This document shows, one piece after another, positions 1-6,709 of a stretch of 17,217 bases of DNA (positions within the stretch are counted from its first letter, which is position 1; the number at the start of each line of letters is the position of its first letter). A model generated the notes under the pieces. The model saw only the letters and a program-made list of their open reading frames with translations, was not told the DNA's origin and made no database searches. Source of the stretch: CAYYYG01 sp964476135 (GTDB lineage: Bacteria > Patescibacteriota > Microgenomatia > UBA1406 > GWC2-37-13). The stretch covers positions 1 through 17,217 of the forward strand of contig CAYYYG010000026.1 of the NCBI GenBank assembly GCA_964476135.1. Direction: 5' to 3'. Both the position numbers and the translations under genes were made by a program.

Positions 1-150
1 ATAATATTCTTTCCAGGACTGTGTCCAGCTGTAACTCGTACTGGTTGGCTTTATCCAGAAAAAATACATTGTAATAAGAGCATAGAAACAACCTGAAATA
101 ATAGTTACTGCGAGGAAAATTCTCTTTTTGCGGGTCATGTGCAATTTCAT
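1..150 (-). CDS. Small membrane-anchored hypothetical protein, N-terminal part only
   Basis: This is an open frame of 50 codons that runs off the left edge, so its C-terminus is missing. It starts at an ATG at 150 and reads MKLHMTRKKRIFLAV and onward. The layout is a positively charged N-terminus (RKKR, residues 7-10), one hydrophobic segment at about residues 11-33, and then a Ser/Thr/Trp-rich stretch that would lie outside the membrane. I do not recognise a family. The start lies 5 nt after the stop of the next small gene (156-473), in the same orientation. The N-terminal layout also matches the genes at 476-835 and 877-1476, which supports a real gene in an operon of small anchored proteins. 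A second in-frame ATG at 138 is possible. No Shine-Dalgarno is visible. Confidence 0.6.
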   Translation of the reverse strand, partial: MKLHMTRKKRIFLAVTIISGCFYALITMYFFWIKPTSTSYSWTQSWKEYY

Positions 151-155
151 ATCCA

Positions 156-473
156 CTATTTTTTAATTAAGAAAATCAATGTATTCCAATATTCCCTTCT
201 ACTTAAGGTGGTTACACACTTTTCATACTCCGGCATGCCCGGATAAGACTTATTAAACTTAAAACAATTTCTTTCATACGTGATATCGCGTAATAAAATA
301 CCGAATTGCCAGGAATATAGGGCTAGAGATAAAAAAAGTACTAAATACGCGACACGAACCTTTCCCTGACGGATAAAAAACCAGATAGTTAATAAAATCA
401 GCGCCAATATAATAAAAGGGGCAGTATGTATGACTGAAAATATCAGATTTATAATAAACGAAAAAACTTCCAT
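156..473 (-). CDS. Small two-TM hypothetical membrane protein
   Basis: A 105-residue protein with an ATG start and TAG stop. Two hydrophobic segments are clear, at about residues 5-32 and 41-62. A short positively charged loop (RQGK) separates them, and a soluble tail of about 40 residues with two cysteines (C70 and C86) ends in Lys-Lys. No known family or catalytic motif is recognised. It starts 2 nt after the stop of the gene at 476-835 and ends 5 nt before the partial gene at 1-150, so the small genes are probably co-transcribed. No ribosome-binding site is visible. The coding sequence is AT-rich compared with genes further right in the window. An antisense frame of similar length overlaps it, but operon position and TM structure favour this strand. 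Confidence 0.6.
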   Translation of the reverse strand: MEVFSFIINLIFSVIHTAPFIILALILLTIWFFIRQGKVRVAYLVLFLSLALYSWQFGILLRDITYERNCFKFNKSYPGMPEYEKCVTTLSRREYWNTLIFLIKK

Positions 474-475
474 GG

Positions 476-835
476 TTAATTTTGTTGACGCTTCTCAATC
501 TCAACAACATCGAGAATTCCTTCCTGTTTTAACTGTTCCAGAATCCTGCTGTTATAAGGGTAGGAATAATAGGCTTCATCAGAAGCTATATCAAGTTGAC
601 ACAGTATCAAAATATCAGCTAAAACCGTCTCGAAGCGCTTATATTTTTCATGGGAAGTATCCCCGCCGGCTGCCTTCAATGCCCTGTCTTTAGTTATTTT
701 GAAATATCCAGTTGAAATCTCGTGGCATTCTGGTTTTGAGAATTTTCTGTATAAGTCAAAATTTACCAATAAGAGATAAATTATCAGAAATAATTGCCCA
801 CTAAGAATTGTGATCAGTAATATTTTTTTATTCAT
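476..835 (-). CDS. Small single-TM hypothetical protein
   Basis: I chose the ATG at 835, which gives 119 residues beginning MNKKILLITILSGQLFLII. This puts two lysines directly before a hydrophobic segment (residues 5-24), as expected for a signal anchor. A GTG at 886 would add 17 residues and overlap the upstream gene by 10 bp. Neither start has a correctly spaced Shine-Dalgarno; an AGGAG lies about 20 nt before the ATG. The rest is a charged soluble domain, probably extracytoplasmic, with two cysteines (about C37 and C79). No family is recognised. It lies 2 nt upstream of the two-TM gene at 156-473, in the same operon of small anchored proteins. Confidence 0.6.
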   Translation of the reverse strand: MNKKILLITILSGQLFLIIYLLLVNFDLYRKFSKPECHEISTGYFKITKDRALKAAGGDTSHEKYKRFETVLADILILCQLDIASDEAYYSYPYNSRILEQLKQEGILDVVEIEKRQQN

Positions 836-876
836 AAATAATAAATGTGGTTCGACTCCTATATATGCTACAACCC

Positions 877-1476
877 TCACTGACACTCAAAGTAATTCAC
901 TGACATACTAGAGCTTGCATTGTTTGGATTCGAATCAATATCTGTATTACTTAAAATCCCTTTTCCTGATTTTTTTGAAAAAATGATGTATTCGTAAATA
1001 CTTATCTCTGATATGGCTAGTGCAGTACTGGATTTTCTTGTTGCGGTGATCATGTTTTTATCCTCATTAATAATCTCATAATTACCTCTCGGATATTCAC
1101 CTGGAAAGGGAGATCTTTTCAATACCTTTTTATTAGAATCTATATTCAGACTGAAATTTAACTCACGGATTTTTATTGTCGTTGTACTATTATGCTTCCG
1201 AATTGTATCTGTATTTAAAGAATGCGCAGTGATTTCACGACATTTCAAATTATTAACATAAGAAAATTGCTTATCTGGGGTCGGCCAATAACAATCCATC
1301 TGATATGTTTCAAACAGCTTATTGTGTCCATAACAGATTAAATCGGATATCCGTATTTTATTTTCATAGACGAGCCCGCTTAATTTACCAGTGATATTTA
1401 ATCCAAAAAAGAACGATAAACTTGAAAAAACTAAAATTATTGTAAAAAAAGTTAAGAAAATAAATATCTTTCTCAT
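877..1476 (-). CDS. Membrane-anchored hypothetical protein (about 200 aa)
   Basis: The protein begins MRKIFIFLTFFTIILVF, with Arg-Lys followed by a hydrophobic anchor or signal segment to about residue 25. About 170 polar residues rich in Asn and Ser follow, with four cysteines, the last two residues from the C-terminus. This suggests an exported or surface-facing domain. I recognise no family. Three starts are possible: TTG at 1494, ATG at 1485 and ATG at 1476. I prefer 1476 because a perfect TATAAT (1484-1489, minus strand) ends 7 nt before it, which would fit a leaderless transcript, and because no Shine-Dalgarno exists for any of them. It is the first gene of the small-protein operon. Its 5' region is packed with TTGACA boxes. 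Confidence 0.6.
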   Translation of the reverse strand: MRKIFIFLTFFTIILVFSSLSFFFGLNITGKLSGLVYENKIRISDLICYGHNKLFETYQMDCYWPTPDKQFSYVNNLKCREITAHSLNTDTIRKHNSTTTIKIRELNFSLNIDSNKKVLKRSPFPGEYPRGNYEIINEDKNMITATRKSSTALAISEISIYEYIIFSKKSGKGILSNTDIDSNPNNASSSMSVNYFECQ

Positions 1477-1478
1477 AA

Positions 1479-1593
1479 TTGACATTATAGACAATCATGT
1501 CAAATCATAATCGACACACTTATGCGTGGAATGAAAATATGTTAAAAGAAGTGAACCACATTGTCTTTGACACCTATGTCAATAAAATTGACA
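1479..1593 (-). promoter_or_regulatory. Promoter/operator region with five TTGACA boxes
   Basis: The hexamer TTGACA or its complement TGTCAA occurs exactly at 1479-1484, 1498-1503, 1567-1572, 1577-1582 and 1588-1593, alternating in orientation. Boxes 3-4 and 4-5 form perfect 6-bp inverted repeats with 4-nt and 5-nt loops. Boxes 1-2 flank a perfect minus-strand TATAAT (1484-1489; box 1 shares one base with it). The boxes do not sit 16-18 bp from a good -10, so they are not simply -35 elements. I infer a repressor or activator binding array controlling the small-protein operon. The region lies between the end of the glycan operon (stop at 1625) and the first small gene. Hairpin formation in read-through RNA is an alternative, but no U-run follows, so it is not a typical terminator. 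Confidence 0.45.
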
Positions 1594-1624
1594 GTTTTTG
1601 GAGGTTAGAAAACTAATCTGGAGT

Positions 1625-3388
1625 TTACTTTTTCACCGGAAAGAGTTTTTCTTTAAGCTGAAGCAGTTTCAAATAAATATGGGAAATGCGTAAGCCGAGC
1701 GGAGAAATTATCGCCATGAGCTGCTCGGCAGTAAGCTCCCCTTCAACCGGGACACGGTCGATAAGATACGGATCGGTTTCACCCGGCTTTGCGGCCGCGC
1801 CGTCTACTGTAAATGCATTAGTAAAACCGGCTTTTTTTACCGCGGCAATAGCATTTTTCGTAAATATCCCTCTTGGGTATGCGAAATACCGCATCGGAAA
1901 CCCAAGTTTTTTTTCAAGCTCCGCTTTACCTTCAACCACCTCCCGCTCAAGACCGGCCTCATCCATTTTGCCAAGATCGACATGGGTTGCCGTATGAAAA
2001 CCGATTTCCCATCCGGCGCTATGCAGAGTCTTTAATCCGTCGATAGCCATGATTGGAAGTTTATTTTCAAGCTCATAACGGTTAGCTCCGGTTTCGTTGC
2101 CAATCGCAAACAGGCCGGCCACAATATTATGTTTCTTGAATATCGGTAAAGCGTTCTCGACTAAATTTACATATCCGTCGTCGAAGGTTATACATACTCC
2201 CCCGTCTTTTGATGACATAAGCGTGTCAAGCGGCAGAATATTGGTATGTTTTTTTAACATTAAAATATGCTCTTCCAGCTGCTGCGGGTGGGTGGAAAAA
2301 CGCCAGCCGTCGGCGCCGACTGAATGATAGCACAGAATAATTTTATTTTTTTTGTCAAAAATATTACGTCCGGTAAATTTATATAAAAACCAGATCAAAT
2401 CGAGAGTAATCGTGTTTACGATTTCAAAAGGAGACTTCTTTTGCATCAGGCGCGGCATGATTTTTCGAATAATGAGTTCGATATTGCGAACAACTTCCTT
2501 ATGAACATGATGATCTTTTGGAGTGAAAGATATTATTTGCATATAGTTAAAAACGGCAAGGGCCGTAAACCGGCGTCTTTCACTGTTTGTAAGCAATCTG
2601 TCCTTAAGTATCCTTATGAGTCTCTCCTCACCCAGCTCATGGGTATAAATCACCGCAACCTGAGAAAGATCAAACAAATTATCGGACACAACAGCGCTCT
2701 CCCAGTCGAGAACATGTAATTTGCTTTTCTCACGGTCGTATAAAATATTATCAGGAAAGAGATCGCGGTGAACAAGTCCCATTTTCACTCCAACCAATGC
2801 AGACTGGAAATAATTGGCAAAAAATATCAAGTAATAACCAATATTTTTTAATAAGTCAGCCGGATATTTCAGTATCAATTTAATTAAAATCAATTTAAGG
2901 GAAAAATAGAATCCCAAAGGATCGCGCGAAGGAAGAGAATTATTAGCAGGGGGGAGAAGCGAGGATATTTTATTCAATTCGTTTAATGTTTTTTCGATAA
3001 GACCGCATCTTTCTTCTACGGAAAGATCTTCCAATTTTTCTCCGGAAACCATGCCGGTAACTAACGACGCAATACTTGAGGACTCACTGTAGTCGATATA
3101 TTTTGGCGAAAGCTCGACGCCGAGTGAAGACAGCTGCTTAAGTATACGCGCCTCATTGCGTAAAAATATCTTATCTTGATCCTGAAATTGTCCGGAAACG
3201 CGCTTTACAACATATCGATTCCCAGACTGGTCGCGCTGAAGGGTAACCCTGTTTTTCGTTTCGGAGTAATCGGGTGTAAGATCTTTTTCAAAAACATAAT
3301 CTGAATATTCGCTGGGAATTTGGGGCCTTGCAAAAAACTTCTGCAGGAGCGATCCAATTTTAGCCATAATTGTGTCTGTAATATCCAT
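1625..3388 (-). CDS. APH-like kinase domain fused to NodB-type polysaccharide deacetylase
   Basis: 587 residues with two domains. Residues about 50-310 form a protein-kinase-like or aminoglycoside-phosphotransferase-like fold: VVKRV (Lys62), Glu79, catalytic loop HRDLFPDN (207-214, Asp209 and Asn214) and a DWE metal motif (228-230). Residues about 348-545 are a CE4/NodB polysaccharide deacetylase: ILCYHSVG, TFDDGY (401-406), metal-binding HTATH (465-469) and YPRG (504-507), with all core motifs intact. There is no signal peptide, so both activities should be cytoplasmic or at the inner membrane face. A hydrophobic stretch at about 162-194 may help membrane association. It is the last gene of the glycan operon, 2 nt after the GT2 stop. 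I infer N- or O-deacetylation of a lipid-linked glycan plus phosphorylation of a sugar or amino alcohol. The substrates are not visible from the sequence. Confidence 0.85.
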   Translation of the reverse strand: MDITDTIMAKIGSLLQKFFARPQIPSEYSDYVFEKDLTPDYSETKNRVTLQRDQSGNRYVVKRVSGQFQDQDKIFLRNEARILKQLSSLGVELSPKYIDYSESSSIASLVTGMVSGEKLEDLSVEERCGLIEKTLNELNKISSLLPPANNSLPSRDPLGFYFSLKLILIKLILKYPADLLKNIGYYLIFFANYFQSALVGVKMGLVHRDLFPDNILYDREKSKLHVLDWESAVVSDNLFDLSQVAVIYTHELGEERLIRILKDRLLTNSERRRFTALAVFNYMQIISFTPKDHHVHKEVVRNIELIIRKIMPRLMQKKSPFEIVNTITLDLIWFLYKFTGRNIFDKKNKIILCYHSVGADGWRFSTHPQQLEEHILMLKKHTNILPLDTLMSSKDGGVCITFDDGYVNLVENALPIFKKHNIVAGLFAIGNETGANRYELENKLPIMAIDGLKTLHSAGWEIGFHTATHVDLGKMDEAGLEREVVEGKAELEKKLGFPMRYFAYPRGIFTKNAIAAVKKAGFTNAFTVDGAAAKPGETDPYLIDRVPVEGELTAEQLMAIISPLGLRISHIYLKLLQLKEKLFPVKK

Positions 3389-3390
3389 GA

Positions 3391-4296
3391 TCAGTGTGCG
3401 GAGGCGGCGGTAAACCAGCTTAACTTATAGCGGGAAGATATGATACCATATAACGGCTTAATCGCCAGATGAATAAGCGTCATGCAAATAACTTCAATCG
3501 GCTTCATCGCAAATGTGTTCAGGACAGTACGAATATAAAAAAGCTTCGGACGTGACAATTCCTTATCGACAAGATCACCGAAATACTTACCAAGCTCGAT
3601 TTCCACCGCTTCCGGATGGGATCGGAACGCTTGTCTGAGATAATCGGAAAGAGTCCGGGGAAGCCTGTAGAAACCGCGGGCCTTATCTTGATATTTGAAT
3701 TTATACCCCAGTTTTTTACAGTTTAAGTATAGATAAGCATCTTCGTTGAATATTTCTGGAAAATGAGTTTTGTCGGCCAGGTGATGGCGAATTGCGAAGA
3801 TCCCGCCGCAGGCGAAAATATTGTCTCCTTTATTTATATGAAGACGCGACTGATAAAATACGTCGAAGGTGGAATAAATACAGCGCTGTATAAATGTTTC
3901 CGGAGCTTCAGGAGTTACGTTGCCGCCAACCAGCATTATTTTCTGATTGGTAAAAGAGCTTATTAGGTGAGTGATAACACTATCTCCGTCGAGTCTTAAA
4001 TCCGCATCGACCATGCATAAAACATCTCCCCCAAACTCGCCAAACATCTGCCGCAATCGAGTAGTTTTGCCTTGCCGCATGCCGTCGGAAAAAACCTTTA
4101 TTCTTTCATCTTTAATTTCGGCGATTTTCTTGAGTGTTTTATCGCGGGAACCGTCATCGTAAACCAGTATTTCCTTAAGCTCCCAGCCTTCCTGCTTCTG
4201 TTTTAAGATACTTTTGAGCACCGCGGCGATTGTTGAAGCTTCATTATATGCCGGAATCCCGACTGATACTTTAAGCGGTATTTTCTGTACATTCAT
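3391..4296 (-). CDS. Family 2 (GT-A) glycosyltransferase
   Basis: 301 residues. The N-terminal GT-A domain opens with VSVGIPAYNEAS (10-21), followed by the nucleotide-binding DDGS (47-50), the metal-binding DAD (97-99), an NEDAYL acceptor-side motif (184-189) and a RQAFR basic motif (221-225) resembling the QxxRW region of processive GT2 enzymes. A hydrophobic, amphipathic C-terminal segment (about 258-290) suggests peripheral membrane attachment. It is predicted to transfer a sugar from a nucleotide donor to a lipid-linked or growing glycan in the cytoplasm. It begins 1 nt after the stop of the paralogous GT2 gene and ends 2 nt before the kinase-deacetylase start. The specific donor and acceptor cannot be told. 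Confidence 0.9.
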   Translation of the reverse strand: MNVQKIPLKVSVGIPAYNEASTIAAVLKSILKQKQEGWELKEILVYDDGSRDKTLKKIAEIKDERIKVFSDGMRQGKTTRLRQMFGEFGGDVLCMVDADLRLDGDSVITHLISSFTNQKIMLVGGNVTPEAPETFIQRCIYSTFDVFYQSRLHINKGDNIFACGGIFAIRHHLADKTHFPEIFNEDAYLYLNCKKLGYKFKYQDKARGFYRLPRTLSDYLRQAFRSHPEAVEIELGKYFGDLVDKELSRPKLFYIRTVLNTFAMKPIEVICMTLIHLAIKPLYGIISSRYKLSWFTAASAH

Positions 4297-4297
4297 A

Positions 4298-5197
4298 TTA
4301 TTTAGAACTCTGAATTTGCGTCCACATTCTTCCCTCTGCGGGAAATGTATATTTTTTTGCCAAAATTCGCTGTAAAAAATGCAATACGAGTGCGCCTACC
4401 AGATAAAGGGGCTGCTTTGTGCCAACAACAAGGTAAGCGATAAGTTTGGCGCTTGCAGGTACCTTGTACGCCTCAGCCGCTTCTTTGAAATACTCCTTAA
4501 TTCCATCCGCCGAACTGCTGAAACGGGTAGACTGGCGCATGAAATCATCAAAAGTTTCCGGTACTTTTATATAACCATGACAGCTGCGACAGCTTCTGAA
4601 CTCAAACCCCAGGCGCAAACATTCAAAATAGAGAAAATGGTCATCGGCAATAATATTTTCTGGAATGCTCACCTGGCTCAAAAAATCACGCGATCCAGCC
4701 GACACATGCCCCGGGTGCGCATGGACCGAACGACCGTTATTTATTCGGTTTACGGTTTCCGTCCAAAATTCCTCATAAGCGGCAAGCGACTTACCGATAA
4801 ATGTTTTACCGGGGAGCGGGGCGTCGTTTATACCCACGAGCCCAATTTTTGAATCATCAAAACAGGCAACAATATCATGAATTATGGTACTATCATTTAT
4901 AGTAACATCAGCGTCGATCGTGATCAATATTTCATTCTCAATACTTTTATAAAACTCGTTAAGCCGGCCGGATTTTCCTTTGCGCTTGCCGTCGTTTACC
5001 AGTTTGACTATCGGATTAGAAGTAGCAAAATCGGTCACCAATGTGGCTGTTTTGTCGGTCGTACCATCACAGGTAACGATTATTTCTTTAAGAATAAAAT
5101 TTTCTCCCTCCTGTTTAATCAGGCTTTCAAGAAGCGGCAATATATTCTTTTCTTCGTTATGCGCCGGAATCCCAACGGTAACCGATTTCTTAGCCAT
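4298..5197 (-). CDS. Family 2 (GT-A) glycosyltransferase, paralogue of its neighbour
   Basis: A GT-A glycosyltransferase of about 300 residues. I chose the ATG at 5197 (MAKKSVTVGIPAHNEE), which overlaps the aminotransferase stop by 8 bp. ATGs at 5203 and 5221 are also in frame, and no Shine-Dalgarno decides between them. Counting from 5221, motifs are VGIPAHNEE (16-24), CDGTTD in place of the usual DDGS (51-56), DAD (103-105) and ADDHFLY (192-198). The C-terminal segment (about 258-288) is hydrophobic. It aligns along most of its length with the GT2 gene that follows it, so the pair is a tandem duplication that has diverged considerably. A role in assembling the same surface glycan is inferred from the operon. 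Confidence 0.88.
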   Translation of the reverse strand: MAKKSVTVGIPAHNEEKNILPLLESLIKQEGENFILKEIIVTCDGTTDKTATLVTDFATSNPIVKLVNDGKRKGKSGRLNEFYKSIENEILITIDADVTINDSTIIHDIVACFDDSKIGLVGINDAPLPGKTFIGKSLAAYEEFWTETVNRINNGRSVHAHPGHVSAGSRDFLSQVSIPENIIADDHFLYFECLRLGFEFRSCRSCHGYIKVPETFDDFMRQSTRFSSSADGIKEYFKEAAEAYKVPASAKLIAYLVVGTKQPLYLVGALVLHFLQRILAKKYTFPAEGRMWTQIQSSK

Positions 5198-6287
5198 TTT
5201 CATAAAACCGCTTGATCGCATTACAGACTGTTAACTGGTCATTTTCGGAAATAAACGGATGAATCGGCAACGAAAGAAGCTCAGATGCGACTCGTTCGGA
5301 CACAACCAGACTCAATGAGTTATATTCCGGATAGCATTTCTGCTTATGAATCGGAACCGGATAGTGTATATGTGTTTCGATTCCTTTCTCTTTCAGATAT
5401 TTCTGAAGCTCGTCCCGTCTTTCGGCACGGATGGCAAATAAATGGAAGGAGTGGTAGCCGCCCTCACGCTCCTTCGGTAAAATAATATTTTTAACACCAG
5501 CTAATTCTTTAAGATAAAATTCTGCGATCTTGTGCCTCTTCTCGATGAGTAAATCCAAAGTTGGTAATTTAGATGCCAAAATGGCGGCTTGAATCTCGTC
5601 AAGACGGCTATTTATACCTTTAACCTCATGATAATAACGCACTTTCTGACCGTAGTTGCGAAGCATTTTGCATTTTTCATAGATTTCTGCAGAATCGGTA
5701 ACGATCGCACCCGCGTCACCATAAGCGCCGAGATTTTTTGTCGGGTAAAAACTGAAGCAGCCCGTTATACCAAAAGTTCCGGTTTGTTTGCCGTTCAGCT
5801 TAGCCCCATGCGATTGGCACGCATCTTCAACCACTGCAATACCATGATTGTCGGCGATTTTGACAATTTCATCGATCTGAACCGACTGGCCAAATAAATG
5901 CACGGGAATTATCGCTCTGGTTTTGCTGGTGATTAAGGATTCGAGTTTGGAAACATCCAGATGATAGTATTCATCAATATCGGAAAAAACCGCTTTAGCA
6001 CCTGTGTTTGTTATGGCAAGTGCGGTGGCAACGGCGGAATTAGGAACCGTAATCACCTCATCCCCCGGTCCGATTCCCAGAGCCATCAGTGAAATCTGGA
6101 GAGCGTCAAGTCCGCTTGCGACACCGATTGCATATTTCGCACCAGTATAAACCGCAAACGACTTCTCAAAATTTTCAACTTCTTTCCCCAAAATATACCA
6201 GCCGCTTGCCAATACCCGGCTAACCGCCGCCTCAACCGCTTTCTTATGATAATTAAACTCCACCTGAAAATCATTCATGAGAATCAT
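5190..6287 (-). CDS. DegT/DnrJ/EryC1 sugar aminotransferase (FdtB/QdtB-like)
   Basis: 365 residues, the usual length for the DegT/DnrJ/EryC1/StrS family of PLP-dependent aminotransferases. Visible landmarks are GVASGLDAL (55-63), VVEDACQSHGA (152-162, PLP-ring Asp155), SFYPTKNLGAYGDAGA (179-194, Schiff-base Lys184) and GINSRLDEIQAA (224-235). The gene overlaps the upstream FdtA-like isomerase by 4 bp (ATGA). That pairing is the known arrangement for making dTDP-3-amino-3,6-dideoxyhexose: the isomerase gives the 3-keto sugar, which this enzyme aminates using glutamate. The start at 6287 is supported by AAGGAG 7 nt upstream; a second ATG at 6278 is too far from it. Which isomer is made (Fuc3N or Qui3N) cannot be told from sequence. 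Confidence 0.93.
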   Translation of the reverse strand: MILMNDFQVEFNYHKKAVEAAVSRVLASGWYILGKEVENFEKSFAVYTGAKYAIGVASGLDALQISLMALGIGPGDEVITVPNSAVATALAITNTGAKAVFSDIDEYYHLDVSKLESLITSKTRAIIPVHLFGQSVQIDEIVKIADNHGIAVVEDACQSHGAKLNGKQTGTFGITGCFSFYPTKNLGAYGDAGAIVTDSAEIYEKCKMLRNYGQKVRYYHEVKGINSRLDEIQAAILASKLPTLDLLIEKRHKIAEFYLKELAGVKNIILPKEREGGYHSFHLFAIRAERRDELQKYLKEKGIETHIHYPVPIHKQKCYPEYNSLSLVVSERVASELLSLPIHPFISENDQLTVCNAIKRFYENG

Positions 6288-6709
6288 ATTTTTACTCCTT
6301 CTTTTTCCCGCAAGAATTCGCGGTAATCTCTAATATAATCAGCCTCTTCAAACTTTTCGGATGCAATTACGAGCAATACCGTACCCTCTTTGAAAGCGAC
6401 CATCTCATGCCACATCATTGTATCAAGCAATAGCCCTTCGTTCGGCTTCCTAAGAGTTATCGCTTCCTTATCTTCACCGTTATCAAGAACTATGGTGATA
6501 CTTCCTCTGATACAAAACAAAATTTGCTTCGTCTTTTTGTGCGCATGACGGCCTCGGACTGCATTTTTTATCACGTCGAAAATATAATAAACGCGGGCAA
6601 TATTGAACGGAATATGACTACCCTCTTCCATGTAACACAAATAACCCTCATCGGTAATTTTGGGAATTTCGTAAATTTCCGACAACCTGGTTTTTATTAT
6701 CTTAACCAT
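6284..6709 (-). CDS. FdtA/WxcM-like dTDP-4-keto-6-deoxyglucose 3,4-ketoisomerase
   Basis: 141 residues, a single cupin domain of the FdtA/QdtA/WxcM-like family. Diagnostic stretches are RVYYIFDV (39-46), the active-site RGRHAHK (52-58, His55 and His57), Q62, MWHEM (99-103) and a C-terminal DYIRDYREF (124-132). The family converts dTDP-4-keto-6-deoxyglucose to the 3-keto-6-deoxy form in the cytoplasm, feeding a 3-aminotransferase. The adjacent DegT gene fits exactly and is coupled by a 4-bp overlap. The start overlaps the GT4 stop by 8 bp. No RmlA/RmlB genes and no FdtC-type N-acetyltransferase are in this window, so the precursor must be made by genes elsewhere. Some WxcM proteins are fused to an acetyltransferase; this one is not. 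Confidence 0.9.
   Translation of the reverse strand: MVKIIKTRLSEIYEIPKITDEGYLCYMEEGSHIPFNIARVYYIFDVIKNAVRGRHAHKKTKQILFCIRGSITIVLDNGEDKEAITLRKPNEGLLLDTMMWHEMVAFKEGTVLLVIASEKFEEADYIRDYREFLREKEGVKI
6295..6300 (-). promoter_or_regulatory. Shine-Dalgarno AAGGAG for the aminotransferase
   Basis: The minus strand reads AAGGAG, then 7 nt, then the ATG at 6287. It lies inside the end of the isomerase gene and selects the upstream of two in-frame ATGs (6287, not 6278). It is the only strong, well-spaced Shine-Dalgarno I found in the window. This suggests boosted or independent re-initiation for the aminotransferase in an otherwise SD-poor operon. Confidence 0.7.

Noticed and set aside
1567..1593. Rho-independent terminator after the glycan operon
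   Set aside because: The hairpins have only 6-bp AT-rich stems and no T-run follows on the minus strand. A regulatory box array fits better.
4379..4852. Plus-strand open frame of 157 codons
   Set aside because: It lies antisense to the GT2 gene, which has all family motifs. The plus-strand product has no recognisable motif or operon context.
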